A stretch of DNA of 64,000 nt from Mytilisepta virgata (Eukaryota > Mollusca > Bivalvia > Mytilida > Mytilidae), in contig JAPWFG010000025.1 in the NCBI GenBank assembly GCA_028015205.1, positions 682,001 through 746,000 on the forward strand, written 5' to 3'. The translations under genes were made by a program, and so were the position numbers. This document shows positions 55,101 through 57,521 of the stretch, in pieces. Below the pieces are notes generated by a model that saw only the letters and a list, made by a program, of their open reading frames with translations, was not told where the DNA came from and did no database searches. Position 1 is the stretch's first letter. The number at the start of each line of letters is the position of its first letter.

Positions 55101-57003
55101 GTTTCAGAGAAGAAGTTTTCTTTATTTCAGCAATTCAGAAACAATAATCGCTCAGCTCATGGCAGCCATGTTGTCGTCCAATCAGGATGAATAAAATTAA
55201 TTTCATAAAAGACGTTCCATAGATGCATCCTGTCAAGTTTGGCTGACAGTTTTGGCCAAGCAGTTCCAGAGAGATTGTTTTTTTTAATCAACAAACGAGA
55301 AACAAGAATTGCCCATGCCGGCCATGTATGTTGCCCAATCTGGACGAAATGACAACGTTTATTTTCATTTTCTGCCTTACTGTATGAGCGCACCCTGAAA
55401 AGAAACATCTTTTGACACTTCAATCGGTATTTTATTTTTTAATTGAAGCTATGAATTATGTCTATGATGTAACCTTGTTTCTCCTATTCTGGGCGTGTTT
55501 AATCGTTAAGATAAAAGTGCATAATATTTTTAACCACTTCCTGGTGATTAAATTACCGCCATTTGTTCTACATTTATTGGAACGATAAACTATACATAGT
55601 AACGGCATTTTCCTGAGGTTTTTGTCGAAAATCAGAGGAGAAACAGATTGTCCTTCAATTTACCCATGAATAGTTAAAGTTAAGATTTTAACACGCTCGC
55701 TGAAACGCGAGTTGAAAATCGAAATTTAAATATCTCGGGTGGAGAAATCCCATAAGTCACTCGTACCTCGAATCTACATTTCTCTCATTCATTTCTTCTA
55801 GAAAATATAACTTTATACAAGTACCACCAGTGATGTAATATAGTTTTCCGCGAAAAGAATACGTCCGAACTAGCGACGTTGCCAACGGGAAAGGAAAAAA
55901 CTAGGGAAAAACAATTTCATGATGTTCCGCGAAAAGTTCTAGTTGGACGTTATCTCCCCTGTAACTGTATCGTATGCCCTTAAATGCCTCCAGTTGTTTA
56001 ACATGTTTTATCTTCAACACAATATGTATTTAAAGTTATGTCTTCTAATTATTAATTATGCAAATTCACAATATGTTCCTGGTAATATTGGTGACAATGT
56101 GCTGTACGGGTGCCTTAAACTTGTGTCGTATCAGTAGTGCTGGAGGTAAAAATTAATAAACTATAAACTTAAAAGTTGTACTGTAACAGTAAGTTAGAAG
56201 CACAAATGGTCATTCGTTCTTATCTTATCTTAACTATTAACTGTAGACCAGTGGTTTTCTCCAAAATTAAAACAAAGCTAGGACACTTGGTTCAACATTC
56301 CACCGCTCTACCAAATGATTAAAAAGAAGGAACAATGGTGGGCTAGTAAAATCATATGGGTTCCGGAATTGACACCCGGTTGGTGCGGTAGATAGTTTTC
56401 AGAGACTAATCATGACAAAACACGCTTTAAAAAAGCCATACTCCGTATAATATATTTGAGGGTTAGGGGAGTATGCACCTTTTAAATTAGAATCAATTAT
56501 TTATTTTCCTGAATCTTAAAATTTTAGATTATTGTTCGAATTTCATTTTTTATGGGTAGTATATCGACAAAGCCACATAATTCGATTCGCGCAGCGTGTC
56601 GTCCTGAATAGGAATAAGACGCTTAAACAATGTTAAACCTTAACTCGATTTTTTTTTTCAAATAAGTTTTAACTATGAAATGTACTTGCTTGGTTTTTTT
56701 TTAAATAATGTTCACATATATTTCTATAATTTATTTAATTTCTGTACATGATTGTAAAATATACTTGGTCTGTTGTAAATATGGAATATGACTTACATTC
56801 ATCTCTATAATATATCATGATTTTTGTGATGAAATAAGATTGATTTAAAACTAGTTTCCACCACGCCACTTTTTCATCTCCTTTAGTATGTGAACATCCT
56901 GTCGACCATTTTGTTGAAGCTGGTGGTTGAAGTGCTCGATCTGCAACAAAACTCGTTCCGTAATCTGAGCTTTGGTATGCTGTTCCTTCTGTATTCAAAC
57001 TCC
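7487..57003 (-). CDS. Receptor-type tyrosine phosphatase with FTP (fucolectin) and EGF-like ectodomain, 28 exons, partial at both ends
   Basis: A split gene read from 57,003 down to 7,487, assembled exon by exon from GT-AG borders and frame continuity. It is about 3.8 kb of coding sequence, roughly 1,270 codons. Domain order is FTP1, EGF1, FTP2, EGF2-7, one transmembrane helix, a basic then acidic juxtamembrane segment, PTP D1 and PTP D2. D1 carries [21 protein letters not shown] and the Q-loop QTV, so it should dephosphorylate phosphotyrosine on the cytoplasmic side. D2 lacks the WPD aspartate and is probably regulatory. The ectodomain suggests a cell-surface receptor for glycans or proteins. 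The signal peptide and first exons lie beyond 64,000. The C-terminal end of D2 after about 7,487 was not found. The FTP plus MEGF-like EGF plus RPTP arrangement differs from the classical vertebrate RPTP classes (inference from known architectures). The extracellular exons are all phase 1-1. Confidence 0.85.
8192..8340 (-). CDS. Exon 27: PTP D2, degenerate WPD loop and cysteine
   Basis: 149 bp, acceptor TTTTCAG, donor GTAAGT. It encodes [20 protein letters not shown] and ends PVLIVC. The general-acid Asp is missing: Trp-Lys-Gly stands where Trp-Pro-Asp should be. The residue before the cysteine is Val instead of His. Confidence 0.8.
8740..9200. repeat. Three tandem copies of a roughly 160 bp repeat
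   Basis: The block with TTTTTGAAAAT, AAAACCTTATT and CACATCTA/ACATACA recurs at about 8,756, 8,920 and 9,076. It ends in GTGACGGACGGACGTGCAGA, a GACGGACG-type tail like the one at 22.3 kb. It is intronic, between exons 26 and 27. Confidence 0.7.
9451..9555 (-). CDS. Exon 26: PTP D2, divergent middle
   Basis: 105 bp, phase 0-0, encoding [20 protein letters not shown] and ending EIEILLAQQ. It replaces the KCxxYWP region of D1; only the Trp remains recognisable. Confidence 0.7.
10032..10157 (-). CDS. Exon 25: PTP D2, DFWTMVYQ segment
   Basis: 126 bp, phase 0-0, encoding [20 protein letters not shown], then [17 protein letters not shown]. It matches the QGP...DFW core of PTP domains with the Gly-Pro replaced by Phe-Pro, as is common in D2 domains. 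Confidence 0.82.
10762..10835 (-). CDS. Exon 24: PTP D2, RPYL...DYINA segment
   Basis: 74 bp, encoding [20 protein letters not shown] and ending IIIP. Acceptor TTTTAG, donor GTGAGT. It corresponds to D1 exon 16. Confidence 0.8.
11471..11570 (-). CDS. Exon 23: start of PTP D2
   Basis: 100 bp, encoding [20 protein letters not shown], then NSVNNILP. The KNRY loop of active domains is replaced by a divergent Asn-rich segment. Confidence 0.75.
11886..12032 (+). mobile_element. Penelope-like element subfamily I, 3' end only
   Basis: About 145 bp matching the 3' tail of the 42.6 kb copy: GGAGTTCGTG, TTCCCGGGTTTGTCTGTCC and AATGGATTACGTTT, ending CTCCTTAGATATATTTGTCC. This is a strongly 5'-truncated insertion. 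Confidence 0.65.
12112..12261 (-). CDS. Exon 22: end of PTP D1 and interdomain linker
   Basis: 150 bp, phase 0-0, acceptor TTTAG, donor GTAAAA. It starts [13 protein letters not shown], the last D1 helix, and ends TNLRQEFQ in the D1-D2 linker. Confidence 0.85.
12698..12833 (-). CDS. Exon 21: PTP D1, phosphate-binding loop
   Basis: 136 bp. Joined to exon 20 it completes [10 protein letters not shown], then continues TFIALDAL and ends MNMIQTV with the conserved Q-loop glutamine. D1 thus has the nucleophile, the Arg, the WPD Asp and the Q-loop Gln. Confidence 0.9.
13989..14134 (-). CDS. Exon 20: PTP D1, WPD loop and catalytic cysteine
   Basis: 146 bp. It encodes [16 protein letters not shown], the general-acid loop, and ends IVHC, the nucleophilic cysteine. 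The CX5R loop is split by the following intron. Acceptor CTTATAG, donor GTAATT. Confidence 0.9.
14440..15860 (-). pseudogene. Degenerate Penelope-like reverse transcriptase copy, subfamily I
   Basis: Read on the minus strand from about 15,860: [12 protein letters not shown], an interrupted middle, then [28 protein letters not shown], and the C-terminal [20 protein letters not shown] followed by the family 3' tail. Several stops and shifts break the frame. A 58 bp tandem duplication covers the YIDD motif (15,114-15,229). A 34-base A run lies in the tail at 14,466-14,493. Confidence 0.8.
16139..16585. repeat. Dispersed repeat bracketed by 63 bp direct repeats
   Basis: A block containing GATACTAATATTAGATATAG and TATGCTGTATACGACGCATT occurs at about 16,139-16,205 and again at 16,518-16,583. 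The inside contains CCCTCGGGGACCTAGGGTCC and CAGCAGAGGCATCATCC, phrases typical of a bivalve dispersed repeat (recognition from memory). It was probably formed by tandem insertion or duplication. Confidence 0.55.
17177..17308 (-). CDS. Exon 19: PTP D1, KCEQYWP segment
   Basis: 132 bp, phase 0-0. It starts [20 protein letters not shown] and ends REIKVLNTT just before the exon holding the WPD loop. Donor GTAATG is acceptable; without splicing the frame would stop soon after. Confidence 0.8.
17663..17760 (-). CDS. Exon 18: PTP D1, DFWHMIWQ segment
   Basis: 98 bp, encoding [20 protein letters not shown] and then [13 protein letters not shown], the conserved core helix and strand of PTP domains. 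Donor GTAAGT. Confidence 0.85.
17870..18150. repeat. Mollusc-type dispersed repeat ending in (CAAT)n
   Basis: Contains AGCATGAAATAGCTACGACT followed by AGACGTTAAG and CAATCAATCAATCA. The reversed form of the same core appears at 33,965-34,015. No coding capacity was seen. Confidence 0.45.
18416..18452 (-). CDS. Exon 17: PTP D1, small exon YIASQG
   Basis: 37 bp microexon-like piece encoding [12 protein letters not shown]; the split Gly is completed by exon 18. Borders are TTTCAG and GTTTGT. It was identified only because the D1 family sequence demands it. Confidence 0.8.
18851..18918 (-). CDS. Exon 16: PTP D1, DHSRV segment
   Basis: 68 bp. It continues exon 15 to give [20 protein letters not shown], the conserved strand after the phosphotyrosine loop. 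Acceptor ATTACAG, donor GTAAGT. Confidence 0.85.
19079..19150. repeat. Low-complexity A-rich tract
   Basis: CAAACAAACAAA followed by more than 60 bases that are almost all A. The lysine-rich frame across it is an artefact of the tract. Confidence 0.9.
20359..20446 (-). CDS. Exon 15: PTP D1 phosphotyrosine loop
   Basis: 88 bp, phase 0 in, phase 1 out. It encodes [19 protein letters not shown], then KNRFRTTFP. The family signature is KNRY; here the Tyr that stacks on phosphotyrosine reads Phe. Confidence 0.85.
20618..20826 (-). CDS. Exon 14: acidic juxtamembrane region and start of the PTP D1 fold
   Basis: 209 bp, phase 1 in, phase 0 out. It contains the acidic run [12 protein letters not shown], then CVYNNIV, and ends with the helix [12 protein letters not shown]...SFKIEYE that precedes D1 in receptor phosphatases. 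The acceptor (TTTTAAAG) is weak, but frame and family continuity on both sides support it. Confidence 0.75.
20898..22345. repeat. 1.45 kb dispersed repeat with internal 495 bp duplication
   Basis: Begins AGGCTCCCAAGAGCCTGAGT and ends in GGATGACGGACGACGGACGA. Two related internal segments (about 21,355-21,705 and 21,855-22,200) share CAGTTTGTCTT, AAAATGTCCTTAAAATT and CTATTTTTAGCCATGG. The same opening phrase occurs at 47.75 and 54.54 kb, so it is a family. Confidence 0.65.
22648..22736 (-). CDS. Exon 13: basic juxtamembrane segment
   Basis: 89 bp, phase 2 in and phase 1 out, acceptor TCTCGCAG, donor GTAAAT. It encodes [19 protein letters not shown] and a Ser/Asn-rich tail. It is strongly basic, as expected next to the inner membrane face. 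Confidence 0.75.
23089..23200 (-). CDS. Exon 12: transmembrane segment
   Basis: 112 bp, phase 1 in and phase 2 out. An acidic stretch ([10 protein letters not shown]) leads into about 25 hydrophobic residues starting [16 protein letters not shown] and ending LIYVK. The next exon opens with Arg-Arg-Arg, a stop-transfer cluster, which fixes the topology as type I. Confidence 0.85.
23763..23906 (-). CDS. Exon 11: EGF-like repeat 7, membrane-proximal
   Basis: 144 bp, phase 1-1, acceptor TTTCAG, donor GTAACA. It encodes [18 protein letters not shown] and a further four cysteines, ending QRCDQ. It is the last extracellular module before the transmembrane exon. Confidence 0.82.
24180..25220. other. 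Intronic sequence without recognisable gene
   Basis: Lies between EGF exons 10 and 11. No frame or known element was identified. Confidence 0.4.
25280..25510 (+). repeat. Dispersed repeat family R1
   Basis: Contains GTCAGGATAGATAAGGGG, TACCCATAAATCCAACCACT and CAATGTTGACCTTTCCTGTT. It is the same family as in the 1.37 kb array and at 45.7 kb. Confidence 0.65.
25790..25933 (-). CDS. Exon 10: EGF-like repeat 6 (first duplicate)
   Basis: 144 bp, phase 1-1, same splice borders as exon 9. It starts [18 protein letters not shown]. Both duplicates keep an open frame and intact splice sites, so both could be included in the mRNA, or used alternatively. Confidence 0.82.
27330..27556 (+). repeat. Dispersed repeat family R1 (duplicate)
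   Basis: The R1 copy carried along in segmental copy 2. Its poly-G stretch is GGGGGGG instead of the longer interrupted one in copy 1. Confidence 0.65.
27850..27993 (-). CDS. Exon 9: EGF-like repeat 5 (second duplicate)
   Basis: 144 bp, phase 1-1, acceptor TTTTGTAG, donor GTAGGT. It starts [18 protein letters not shown]. It is nearly identical to exon 10, with Lys-to-Arg and Asp-to-Gly changes. The flanking intron sequence is duplicated as well, so the exon pair came from a DNA segment duplication. Confidence 0.82.
28281..28305 (+). repeat. Left terminal inverted repeat of the Tc1 element
   Basis: 25 bp, beginning TACTGAACCGCAAAAGAAAC. It is the exact reverse complement of 29,798-29,822. 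Confidence 0.95.
28593..29630 (+). CDS. Tc1-like transposase, intact
   Basis: 345 residues from the ATG at 28,593 ([16 protein letters not shown]), the usual Tc1 start. An in-frame ATG 20 codons upstream (28,533) is less likely. The N-terminal half holds two helix-turn-helix regions ([20 protein letters not shown], then the RPRSGRP GRPR-like hook) for inverted-repeat binding. The catalytic triad is DD34E: Asp in FSDESRY, Asp in [10 protein letters not shown], and Glu in LNPIEHLW with 34 residues between the last two. The enzyme cuts and pastes the element at TA. Length and motifs are complete, with no stop or shift. No intron is present. Confidence 0.95.
   Translation: MPRLTPQQREQAIGRLDAGQSARVIANDFNCAVRTIERLRTRYNATNSTNDRPRSGRPQVTTPRQNRGIVRHHLMNRFTPAAETARNTVGTHGRPISDDTVRRRLAARNMRCRRPARGPILTSRHRQARLQWATQRQNWRNRQWRNIIFSDESRYCISTADGRTRVWRRRGERYEDSCILETDAWGGPSIMVWGGIGLNVKLRPVIFQNLGPGRGNGVTAARYIDQVLTPHVQPHFARDQNKTFQQDNARAHTARATRDFLQQNNINVMDWPALSPDLNPIEHLWDEVQRRLNNEQPSPTTAAELSQAFQRVWARIPMAFINRLINSMYRRCAAVIGAGGGHTRY
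29798..29822 (-). repeat. Right terminal inverted repeat of the Tc1 element
   Basis: 25 bp, ending TTTTGCGGTTCAGTA, followed by the duplicated target TA at 29,823-29,824. Confidence 0.95.
30303..32190. mobile_element. 1.9 kb non-coding dispersed repeat, insertion present only in segmental copy 2
   Basis: Begins AGGTCTTCACTTTTCTGTGG followed by AAAGACCT, which can fold back, and ends near a perfect hairpin CAATTGTTC-TCT-GAACAATTG at 32,164-32,184. Inside are three units of about 280 bp (30,780, 31,060, 31,340), each with CTCTGAAACGGTAAAAGA-like and GTTGTATGACGTCAT phrases. It has no long frame, so it is probably a non-autonomous element. Copy 1 of the segmental duplication provides the empty site. 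Confidence 0.75.
32794..32899. repeat. Inverted repeat with 42 bp arms
   Basis: Arms at 32,794-32,835 (GTGACCCAGTGTCTTTAGTA...TTTAGACGGC) and 32,858-32,899 match as reverse complements with a few mismatches, around a 22 base loop. It may be a small foldback or MITE-like element. Confidence 0.75.
33086..33229 (-). CDS. Exon 8: EGF-like repeat 4
   Basis: 144 bp, phase 1-1, acceptor ACATATAG, donor GTAAGT. It encodes [18 protein letters not shown] and continues with the eight-cysteine pattern. It closely resembles exon 11 (23.8 kb). It lies in a 1.4 kb stretch present in the second, but not the first, copy of the segmental duplication. Confidence 0.82.
33960..34250. repeat. Mollusc-type dispersed repeat
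   Basis: Contains GCTTAACGTCCAGTGGAAAA and GGGTCGGATAATGAAACGAC. The first phrase is the reverse of the core at about 18,110-18,140. No coding capacity was seen. Confidence 0.45.
34260..35170. other. Intronic sequence without recognisable gene
   Basis: Lies between EGF exons 7 and 8. Short frames only; nothing recognised. Confidence 0.4.
35180..35320 (-). CDS. Exon 7: EGF-like repeat 3
   Basis: 141 bp, phase 1-1, acceptor TTTCAG, donor GTATAA. It starts [19 protein letters not shown] and ends [13 protein letters not shown], with eight cysteines in MEGF-like spacing. Confidence 0.82.
35463..35597 (-). CDS. Exon 6: EGF-like repeat 2
   Basis: 135 bp, phase 1-1, acceptor TTTCAG, slightly weak donor GTGTCA. 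It encodes [18 protein letters not shown] and continues with the usual eight-cysteine laminin/MEGF-like pattern. The DIRS-like element lies in the intron just upstream. Confidence 0.8.
36296..36430. repeat. DIRS left terminal inverted repeat
   Basis: Pairs with 40,905-41,092. Shared blocks include TTCAATTCAAAGAAAATTAA, GCATGCGGACA and CACTGACTTTCAAT. Confidence 0.8.
36765..36860. repeat. DIRS internal complementary region
   Basis: The left part (ATCTCACATCAATCTTATCA) is the reverse complement of the element's left end. The right part (TTTCTAAGATTGTCTGTGAG) is the reverse complement of the right end. DIRS elements use such a region to circularise the cDNA. Confidence 0.75.
36860..38060 (-). 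pseudogene. DIRS tyrosine recombinase, broken
   Basis: N-terminal part: [20 protein letters not shown] and [17 protein letters not shown]. Middle: [18 protein letters not shown] with the first catalytic Arg region. C-terminal part: [20 protein letters not shown] and FHKLYFR with the presumed catalytic Tyr. The pieces lie in different frames (about 37,400-37,700 and 37,100 are the breaks), and a poly-C run sits at 37,611-37,623. Where relatives have His-x-x-Arg, this copy reads Asp-x-x-Arg. Confidence 0.75.
38100..38950 (-). pseudogene. DIRS RNase H domain, interrupted
   Basis: Minus-strand pieces SDASLLGW (active-site Asp), [37 protein letters not shown] and [20 protein letters not shown] match the RNase H end of DIRS polyproteins. 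A 150 bp Penelope-like 3' tail is inserted between the first two. Confidence 0.75.
38655..38805 (+). mobile_element. Penelope-like element subfamily I, 3' end inserted in DIRS RNase H
   Basis: Nearly identical to the tail of the 42.6 kb copy (GGAGTTCGTG, GGTTGTTCGTTTGTCTTCCC, AATGGATTACG), ending CTTAGGTATATTTATC. It was inserted after the DIRS element had landed. Confidence 0.75.
38955..39450 (-). pseudogene. DIRS reverse transcriptase, core deleted
   Basis: Motif A region [20 protein letters not shown] and [14 protein letters not shown] is followed almost at once by [15 protein letters not shown] and PLHYRSLQ, which in relatives lie well after the YxDD motif. The catalytic YxDD segment is therefore missing. 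Confidence 0.7.
39604..40842 (-). pseudogene. DIRS gag-like region, broken
   Basis: An N-terminal piece at 40,546-40,842 has a Ser-rich end ([10 protein letters not shown]). A C-terminal piece at 39,604-40,014 contains [13 protein letters not shown] and [20 protein letters not shown]. The N-terminal piece contains, in frame, the 30 bp repeat also found at 16.1 and 16.5 kb. Confidence 0.55.
40905..41092. repeat. DIRS right terminal inverted repeat
   Basis: Reverse complement of the left repeat, with an extra segment of roughly 30 bp (around CTGGATTGTTTTATATTTTT) not present on the left side. Confidence 0.8.
41213..41398 (-). CDS. Exon 5: C-terminal half of FTP domain 2
   Basis: 186 bp, phase 1-1. 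It encodes [14 protein letters not shown] and ends FVRVLPP...CEVEVIG, the last strands of an FTP domain. No Arg-x-Asp sugar motif is visible at the join with exon 4, so fucose binding by this domain is doubtful (inference). The intron between this exon and exon 4 holds two Penelope-like fragments and one 380-codon copy. Confidence 0.8.
41687..42262 (+). pseudogene. Penelope-like RT fragment, subfamily II
   Basis: Starts at [20 protein letters not shown] and runs through [30 protein letters not shown] and [14 protein letters not shown], then jumps to the 3' tail HGQHGG. YIDD reads YVDY, so it is dead. The 3' tail differs from that of the 42.6 kb copy and matches the one at 44.9-45.1 kb. Confidence 0.75.
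42560..44025 (+). mobile_element. Penelope-like element copy, subfamily I, 5'-truncated
   Basis: The best-preserved copy: one 380-codon frame plus a tail with GGAGTTCATG, TTCCCGGGTTTGTCTGTCC and CTCCTTAGGTATATTTGTCC. The frame begins inside the RT domain, so the 5' part is missing. No GIY-YIG domain follows. It is assigned to Penelope-like elements from RT style; a related RT class is possible. Confidence 0.7.
42614..43756 (+). CDS. Reverse transcriptase of a Penelope-like element, open but probably inactive
   Basis: 380 codons. It begins [20 protein letters not shown] (fingers), then motif A as [19 protein letters not shown], motif B as [20 protein letters not shown], motif C as [12 protein letters not shown], the thumb segment [15 protein letters not shown], and an end [20 protein letters not shown]. 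The first catalytic Asp of motif A (usually F-D-x-S-x-L-Y-T) reads Asn, and the Gly after GIPM reads Glu. YIDD itself is intact. The true start lies upstream in a full element; this Met is only the first available in the truncated copy. No endonuclease domain is present. It lies in the intron between FTP exons 4 and 5, opposite to the host gene. Confidence 0.75.
   Translation: MDLPALYWIPKLHKNPFKQRYIAGSANCSTKPLSKILTSILTCVKEGLQNYCETSYSTSGVNQMWILKNSKNLLQYLKSKSLATCNSIKTFNFSTLYTTIPHSQLKDRLKQLVHQCFFKKNGTRRYKFIVLGREKSYFVKNHSDSDKKYSEDEITNMLDFLIDKIFVEFGGLIFQQTIGIPMETNCAPLLTDLFLYSYEAGFIQGLLRENKKKLAQSFNFTFRYIDDVLSLNNDKFQDFLHLIYPSELEIKDTTDTPKSASYLDLFLEIDYEGRLKTKLYEKRDDFNFPIVNFPFLSSNIPASPAYGVYVSQLIQFSRACVSYPDFRQRGLLLSQKLLNQGFIRDKLMSSLKKFYGRQHELIDHYSVPISKMMLDLFPLS
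44320..45130 (+). pseudogene. Rearranged Penelope-like fragments, subfamily II
   Basis: Contains [20 protein letters not shown] and PKLHKCP, a gap, [20 protein letters not shown], another deletion, then the C-terminal [16 protein letters not shown] piece and a tail with GTTTTGGTCTTGTCTTTG. The tail holds an internal duplication of roughly 65 bp (about 44,960-45,070). Two internal deletions and stops show it is dead. Confidence 0.7.
45660..45895 (+). repeat. Dispersed repeat family R1
   Basis: Contains GAGTGTCAGGATAGATAAGG, GGTACCCATA and CATTATCGACCTTTCCTGTT. It is the same family as at 1.0, 25.3 and 27.3 kb. Confidence 0.6.
46354..46536 (-). CDS. Exon 4: N-terminal half of FTP domain 2
   Basis: 183 bp, phase 1-1, acceptor TTTTTCAG, donor GTAAGT. 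It starts [15 protein letters not shown], the textbook opening of FTP/F5-8C-like domains. The Trp-Trp and Cys-Ser-His signatures seen in FTP1 are missing, so this copy is divergent. Confidence 0.8.
46735..46932 (-). CDS. Exon 3: EGF-like repeat 1 (long, MEGF-like)
   Basis: 198 bp, phase 1-1. It begins [19 protein letters not shown] and has fourteen cysteines in a laminin/MEGF-like EGF spacing, longer than the other EGF exons here (about 48 residues each) and probably one and a half repeats. It sits between the two FTP domains. Confidence 0.8.
47748..49210. repeat. Dispersed repeat with eight tandem units of about 165 bp
   Basis: Opens AGCCTCTCAAGAGCCTGTAT, the phrase shared with 20.9 and 54.5 kb. 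The phrase GCCATCTTGGATTTC or close variants recurs at about 47,925, 48,085, 48,250, 48,416, 48,582, 48,750, 48,913 and 49,079. Later units are more alike than earlier ones. No frame is conserved. Confidence 0.85.
49505..49726 (-). CDS. Exon 2: C-terminal half of FTP domain 1
   Basis: 222 bp, phase 1-1, acceptor TTTTCAG, donor GTAAGT. It joins exon 1 in frame to give [17 protein letters not shown], the usual FTP core strand, and ends CYVEVLG, the usual last strand. The spacing Asp-x4-Arg of the F-type lectin sugar motif survives, but the Arg is directly next to the Asp instead of one residue away. Confidence 0.85.
50285..50790 (+). pseudogene. Penelope-like C-terminal fragment with GIY-YIG endonuclease domain
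   Basis: In changing frames the plus strand reads [52 protein letters not shown] (zinc-binding cysteines) and [20 protein letters not shown] followed by NEHR, a GIY-YIG nuclease core. Stops and at least one shift interrupt it. It meets a minus-strand RT fragment tail-to-tail near 50,790. Confidence 0.7.
50775..51150 (-). pseudogene. Penelope-like RT C-terminal fragment, subfamily II
   Basis: The minus strand reads [38 protein letters not shown], then, after a shift, [20 protein letters not shown] and [16 protein letters not shown]. The catalytic part of RT is missing. Confidence 0.75.
51445..51815. repeat. Imperfect long inverted repeat
   Basis: GATCTTAAACGGCCACTCTG near 51,453 is matched in reverse by AATGGCCGTTTAAGACCAAA near 51,785. 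AGATAACAAGATC and GTCTTGCCTTGC near 51,540-51,575 pair with sequence near 51,680-51,720. Arms of about 170 bp suggest a foldback or MITE-like element. Confidence 0.5.
52396..52470 (-). ncRNA. tRNA-like sequence, probably tRNA-derived SINE head or tRNA pseudogene
   Basis: The minus strand carries a perfect pol III A box TGGTGTAGTGG (52,454-52,464) and a perfect B box GGTTCGATTCC (52,410-52,420) at tRNA-like spacing. Folding by eye gives mismatches in the anticodon and T stems and no U33, so a working tRNA is unlikely. Confidence 0.55.
52480..54530. other. Very AT-rich intronic sequence without recognisable gene
   Basis: No long frame was seen. Short ACACGATT-type phrases recur near 53,630-53,710. 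Nothing else was identified. Confidence 0.5.
54540..55440. repeat. Dispersed repeat with three to four units of about 165 bp
   Basis: Opens AGGCTGAGACCTGTATCGCT. GGCCATCTTG, GGCCATGTTGG, CAGCCATGTTG and CGGCCATGTATG recur at about 54,788, 55,000, 55,163 and 55,318, with CATCCTGTCAAGTTTGGC between. It is related in layout to the 47.7 kb block. Confidence 0.6.
55441..56796. other. Intronic sequence without recognisable gene
   Basis: Lies between FTP exons 1 and 2. No frame above 65 codons and no repeat was recognised. Confidence 0.45.
56797..57003 (-). CDS. Exon 1 of visible gene: N-terminal half of FTP domain 1
   Basis: 207 bp, phase 1-1, bordered by TATAG and GTAAGT. It encodes [15 protein letters not shown], then STGCSHT, AWWKLVL and a strand ending IMIYYRDE. 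These match the first half of the fucolectin/tachylectin-4/pentraxin-1 fold, including the Cys-Ser-His-Thr and Trp-Trp signatures. This is the most upstream exon visible. A complete Ty3 element occupies the intron just upstream. Confidence 0.85.
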
Positions 57004-57175
57004 CTATAAAATTAACTAGATATATTCATGTGAATTTCCAATGTAATCTGCTATTAATTATATAAATGTATAATATATTGTCCAAACATTTTAATTTCAG
57101 GATCGCCACTAAGATAAGTAGATTACTATTTCAGAATTACAATGTACATGTACATAACAAATACACAAATGGTGT

Positions 57176-57395
57176 TATAACAATGCAAACTTTCGTTAAT
57201 TATTTAATAGAACGATTCAAGAGTCATTTAACATAAATTGGAGAATAAGTAACTTAACTGAACGTCACAATTATCCAAATGCAGTCACTACAATTAACCG
57301 CCTCTAGTTCAATTCCTATCCCGCAACTCTACGATCTGTCCAAGAACCAGCAAATCATCGCAATGTCATGTAACGGCCAATTTTGCCGTGTTACA
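57176..57395 (-). repeat. 3' LTR of the Ty3/gypsy element
   Basis: 220 bp, on the minus strand starting TGTAACACGGCAAAATTGGC and ending GCATTGTTATA. Identical by eye to the 5' LTR. Confidence 0.95.
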
Positions 57396-57409
57396 TCAAC
57401 TCCCCGTCG
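57396..57409 (-). promoter_or_regulatory. Candidate polypurine tract
   Basis: The minus strand reads GACGGGGAGTTGA directly before the 3' LTR: short, purine-rich, and in the right place for plus-strand priming. Confidence 0.5.
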
Positions 57410-57521
57410 AACAGAAGACACGTCCCGTGTCCATTTGAACTTAAAACTTGAATCTATGTACAATAAAATAAAAGCTTTGTCACTGTTCTGTCTGTCAAGA
57501 TACTGTTTTCTCAAATAAACA

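Noticed and set aside
57279..57518. 79-codon plus-strand frame at the LTR
   Set aside because: It lies across the LTR and the pol end on the opposite strand; no support.
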